A stretch of 64,000 nt of DNA from assembly GCA_019448385.1 (NCBI GenBank), contig JAGTXO010000032.1:62001-126000 (forward strand), read 5' to 3'. A program made the translations under genes and the position numbers. The DNA comes from Diacronema lutheri (taxonomy: Eukaryota; Haptophyta; Pavlovophyceae; Pavlovales; Pavlovaceae). Shown piece by piece: positions 62,996-64,000 of this stretch. Every line of letters begins with the position of its first letter. Position 1 is the stretch's first letter. The notes under the pieces were generated by a model. That model did not search any database. It was not told where the DNA came from and worked only from the letters and a program-made list of their open reading frames with translations.

Positions 62996-63224
62996 ACCCC
63001 ACCCCGCCCCATCCCTTGTGCGCTGCCCCCCCCCACCCCCCAACCCCCCCCCCCCCCCATCCCTTGTGCGCTGCCCACCTCCGCCGTGCAGTGAGAACTG
63101 GCTGCCCAAGTTTGACAAGTCCGCGGGCGGTTACGCGGGCAAGATCGCGACGCAGACGCAGGCCAAGATTGACATCCAGGCGAGGGGCGCCGGTGCTGCT
63201 GCTGCCAAGGGCAAGTCCGAATGA
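59822..63224 (+). CDS. NSDHL: sterol-4-alpha-carboxylate 3-dehydrogenase (3-beta-HSD family)
   Basis: Seven exons: 59,822-60,417, 60,613-60,700, 61,480-61,587, 61,682-61,838, 62,171-62,321, 62,773-62,862, 63,092-63,224; 440 residues, all phases consistent. Marks: NAD(P) site CCVTGGSGFVGQRLV, VWHNGAAVGPYH, MSSSPSTRFDG, catalytic YARSK across intron 1, VYGPRDNLFLPNLLEVAG, FGRGLNRICFSH then VDNYSHGLIIAERAL, and YKPVIPYQLGWAETI near the end. The enzyme oxidises and decarboxylates the C4 carboxyl of sterol intermediates in the ER (ERG26 in yeast); a hydrophobic segment (PFWLIMGLAYFCDLLGMLLG) fits membrane binding. Introns are rich in C runs. The exon-2 end and its donor are repeated four times (60,668-60,985). 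Confidence 0.9.
60668..60985 (+). repeat. 93-base tandem repeat containing an exon end and splice donor
   Basis: Copies begin at 60,668, 60,761, 60,854 and 60,947. Each starts GACTTCATGACGTGCGCGGT, runs through GCATCAG|GTGGGGCAC (the exon-2 end and donor of the dehydrogenase), then a GGGGA-rich stretch. Period 93 is a multiple of three, so the frame stays open through all copies. Confidence 0.92.
61161..61470 (+). repeat. poly-C runs and a 90-base direct duplication in intron 2 of the dehydrogenase gene
   Basis: The segment CTGCCGCCACACCCTGCCAC... with ACAACAACTATTCCAACCTT is present twice (about 61,107-61,172 and 61,204-61,269), separated and followed by long C runs that lead to the acceptor at 61,479. 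Assembly length in the C runs may be inexact. Confidence 0.85.
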
Positions 63225-63394
63225 GGTGAGCCGAGGCCGCCGGCCGCGACGGGCGGCCCGCCACGCGCGGCGACCCGCTCGGCGAAGCAAAGATGGCGGC
63301 GCGATTCCACACATACGAGCGCGCGCGTGCTCAACCTCAGCGTCTCTCTCTCCCTCTCTCTCCTCCGCTTCTCTTTCGTCCAAACACCCTTCGC

Positions 63395-64000
63395 ATGAGT
63401 TCGTCGAGCAGCAGCATGGCCATGAGCATGCCCGCGCAGAAGTTTTCGCACGGCAGTTCCGAGCAGGGTTCTGAGGCGCGGAACCAGGGGGCTTGCGCCG
63501 ATCCCGGAGCCGCGAGCGCGCGCGACCTGGCTGAGCATGAGGGAATTGCGTGCGCACTAGCCCGTCCATGCTTCTGGGATTGTGTCCAGACCCATGCGCC
63601 CGAGTTGCCGACTGTTGCGCGTTGCAGCATCAGCGCTCGCACGTGCATGCACACGGGAACGAGTGCTGCCGCGCGAGGCGGGCGCACGCGCCGCTGGGTG
63701 GCTACCCTTGCTTGCGCGTGCCCTATGCCGCCGCTGGCAGAGAGAGGCCGGTCGAGCGCGCGCGCGGTGGGGCGCGCGCGCCAGCCCGAGCTACGGAGAG
63801 CGCGCGCCGCTCACTGCCCCGCGCCGCCGCGTGTGCTGGTTGCGACCGACGGGCGCCGCGGCTTGAACGCGGTAAATGCCGCCGCCAGCCGGCCGCGCCG
63901 CGAGCCTTCGGCTTGGGTTGACGCGCCCTCGCGCGGCGGCGGCGCGTGCGCCCCGCGCACCGTGATGGTGACGTCGCGCCCGTCGGCGGGCGAGCGCGAG
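63395..64000 (+). CDS. possible partial gene, running off the window
   Basis: A frame starts MSSSSSSMAMSMPAQKFSHG and stays open to the end of the window. The first 70 codons (up to CFWDCVQTHAPELP) look more protein-like than the Arg/Ala-rich rest, which may be intron. No domain recognised. High GC makes long open frames cheap, so this is weak. Confidence 0.3.
   Translation, partial: MSSSSSSMAMSMPAQKFSHGSSEQGSEARNQGACADPGAASARDLAEHEGIACALARPCFWDCVQTHAPELPTVARCSISARTCMHTGTSAAARGGRTRRWVATLACACPMPPLAERGRSSARAVGRARQPELRRARAAHCPAPPRVLVATDGRRGLNAVNAAASRPRREPSAWVDAPSRGGGACAPRTVMVTSRPSAGERE
63827..64000 (-). CDS. possible partial gene entering from the right
   Basis: On the minus strand from the window edge one frame reads DGRDVTITVRGAHAPPPREG and later RRGRLAAAFTAFKPRRP, ending at a stop at 63,827. 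The wording is protein-like but too short to place. It overlaps the weak plus-strand candidate; at most one is likely real. Confidence 0.3.

Noticed and set aside
63225-63394. Gene or RNA in the gap after the sterol dehydrogenase
   Set aside because: Only a CTCTCTCTC pyrimidine stretch near 63,340 and no conserved fold or frame; probably 3' UTR and promoter.

Overview
This is nuclear DNA of a very GC-rich unicellular alga. Genes are compact and most introns are short (about 90-410 bases), with donors almost always reading GTGCG or GTACG and often a poly-C run before the acceptor. Flagellar genes (DRC1, an axonemal-dynein-light-chain-like EF-hand protein), COG5, SLBP, a P2X-type channel and a sterol dehydrogenase show a flagellated eukaryote. 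The style suggests a haptophyte, perhaps a pavlovophyte, but that assignment is inference from composition and gene types.

Left third (1-24,900): mobile DNA. The window opens inside a retroelement-like reading frame with a PD-(D/E)XK-type nuclease domain (5-706) whose 3' tail (707-852) recurs at 37,827-37,971. From about 1,975 to 24,850 lies a block bracketed by inverted, related arrays of GTTTGGC/GCCAAAC words. It holds a decayed antisense gene, a palindromic MITE with perfect 85-base arms, a decayed PIF1/Helitron-type helicase, and a huge, apparently intact plus-strand coding unit. That unit carries a ubiquitin-specific protease (USP) module, several Ulp1-like cysteine-protease-like modules, a YqaJ-type nuclease, a chromodomain, and at its C-terminus a Fanzor (eukaryotic TnpB/OMEGA) RNA-guided-nuclease domain. 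Plausible introns with matching phases join the pieces. This is the most remarkable object in the window. A sequence just downstream of Fanzor (23,566-23,843) recurs without the protein at 36,265-36,533 and could be an element end or guide-RNA region.

Middle and right (24,984-64,000): mostly ordinary host genes, closely packed and often divergent with start codons 33-37 bases apart. In order: dynein-light-chain-like/EF-hand protein (-), DoxX-like membrane protein (+), GCPW ankyrin-like repeat protein (-), RCC1-repeat protein (-), small BORC/BLOC-like coiled-coil protein (+), a repeat island (36,265-37,971), multi-pass membrane protein with a TIR-like C-terminus (+), HD-domain membrane protein (-), leucine-rich-repeat protein (+), two tandem paralogues of an unrecognised Gly/Ala/Asn-rich family (+), COG5 (-), MgtE-type transporter (+), SLBP (-), DRC1 (+), ankyrin protein (-), P2X-type channel (-), and NSDHL/ERG26-type sterol dehydrogenase (+). 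The window ends in sequence with only weak partial gene candidates.

Exon models were made by eye from reading-frame continuity, splice dinucleotides and family resemblance; none was tested against transcripts.
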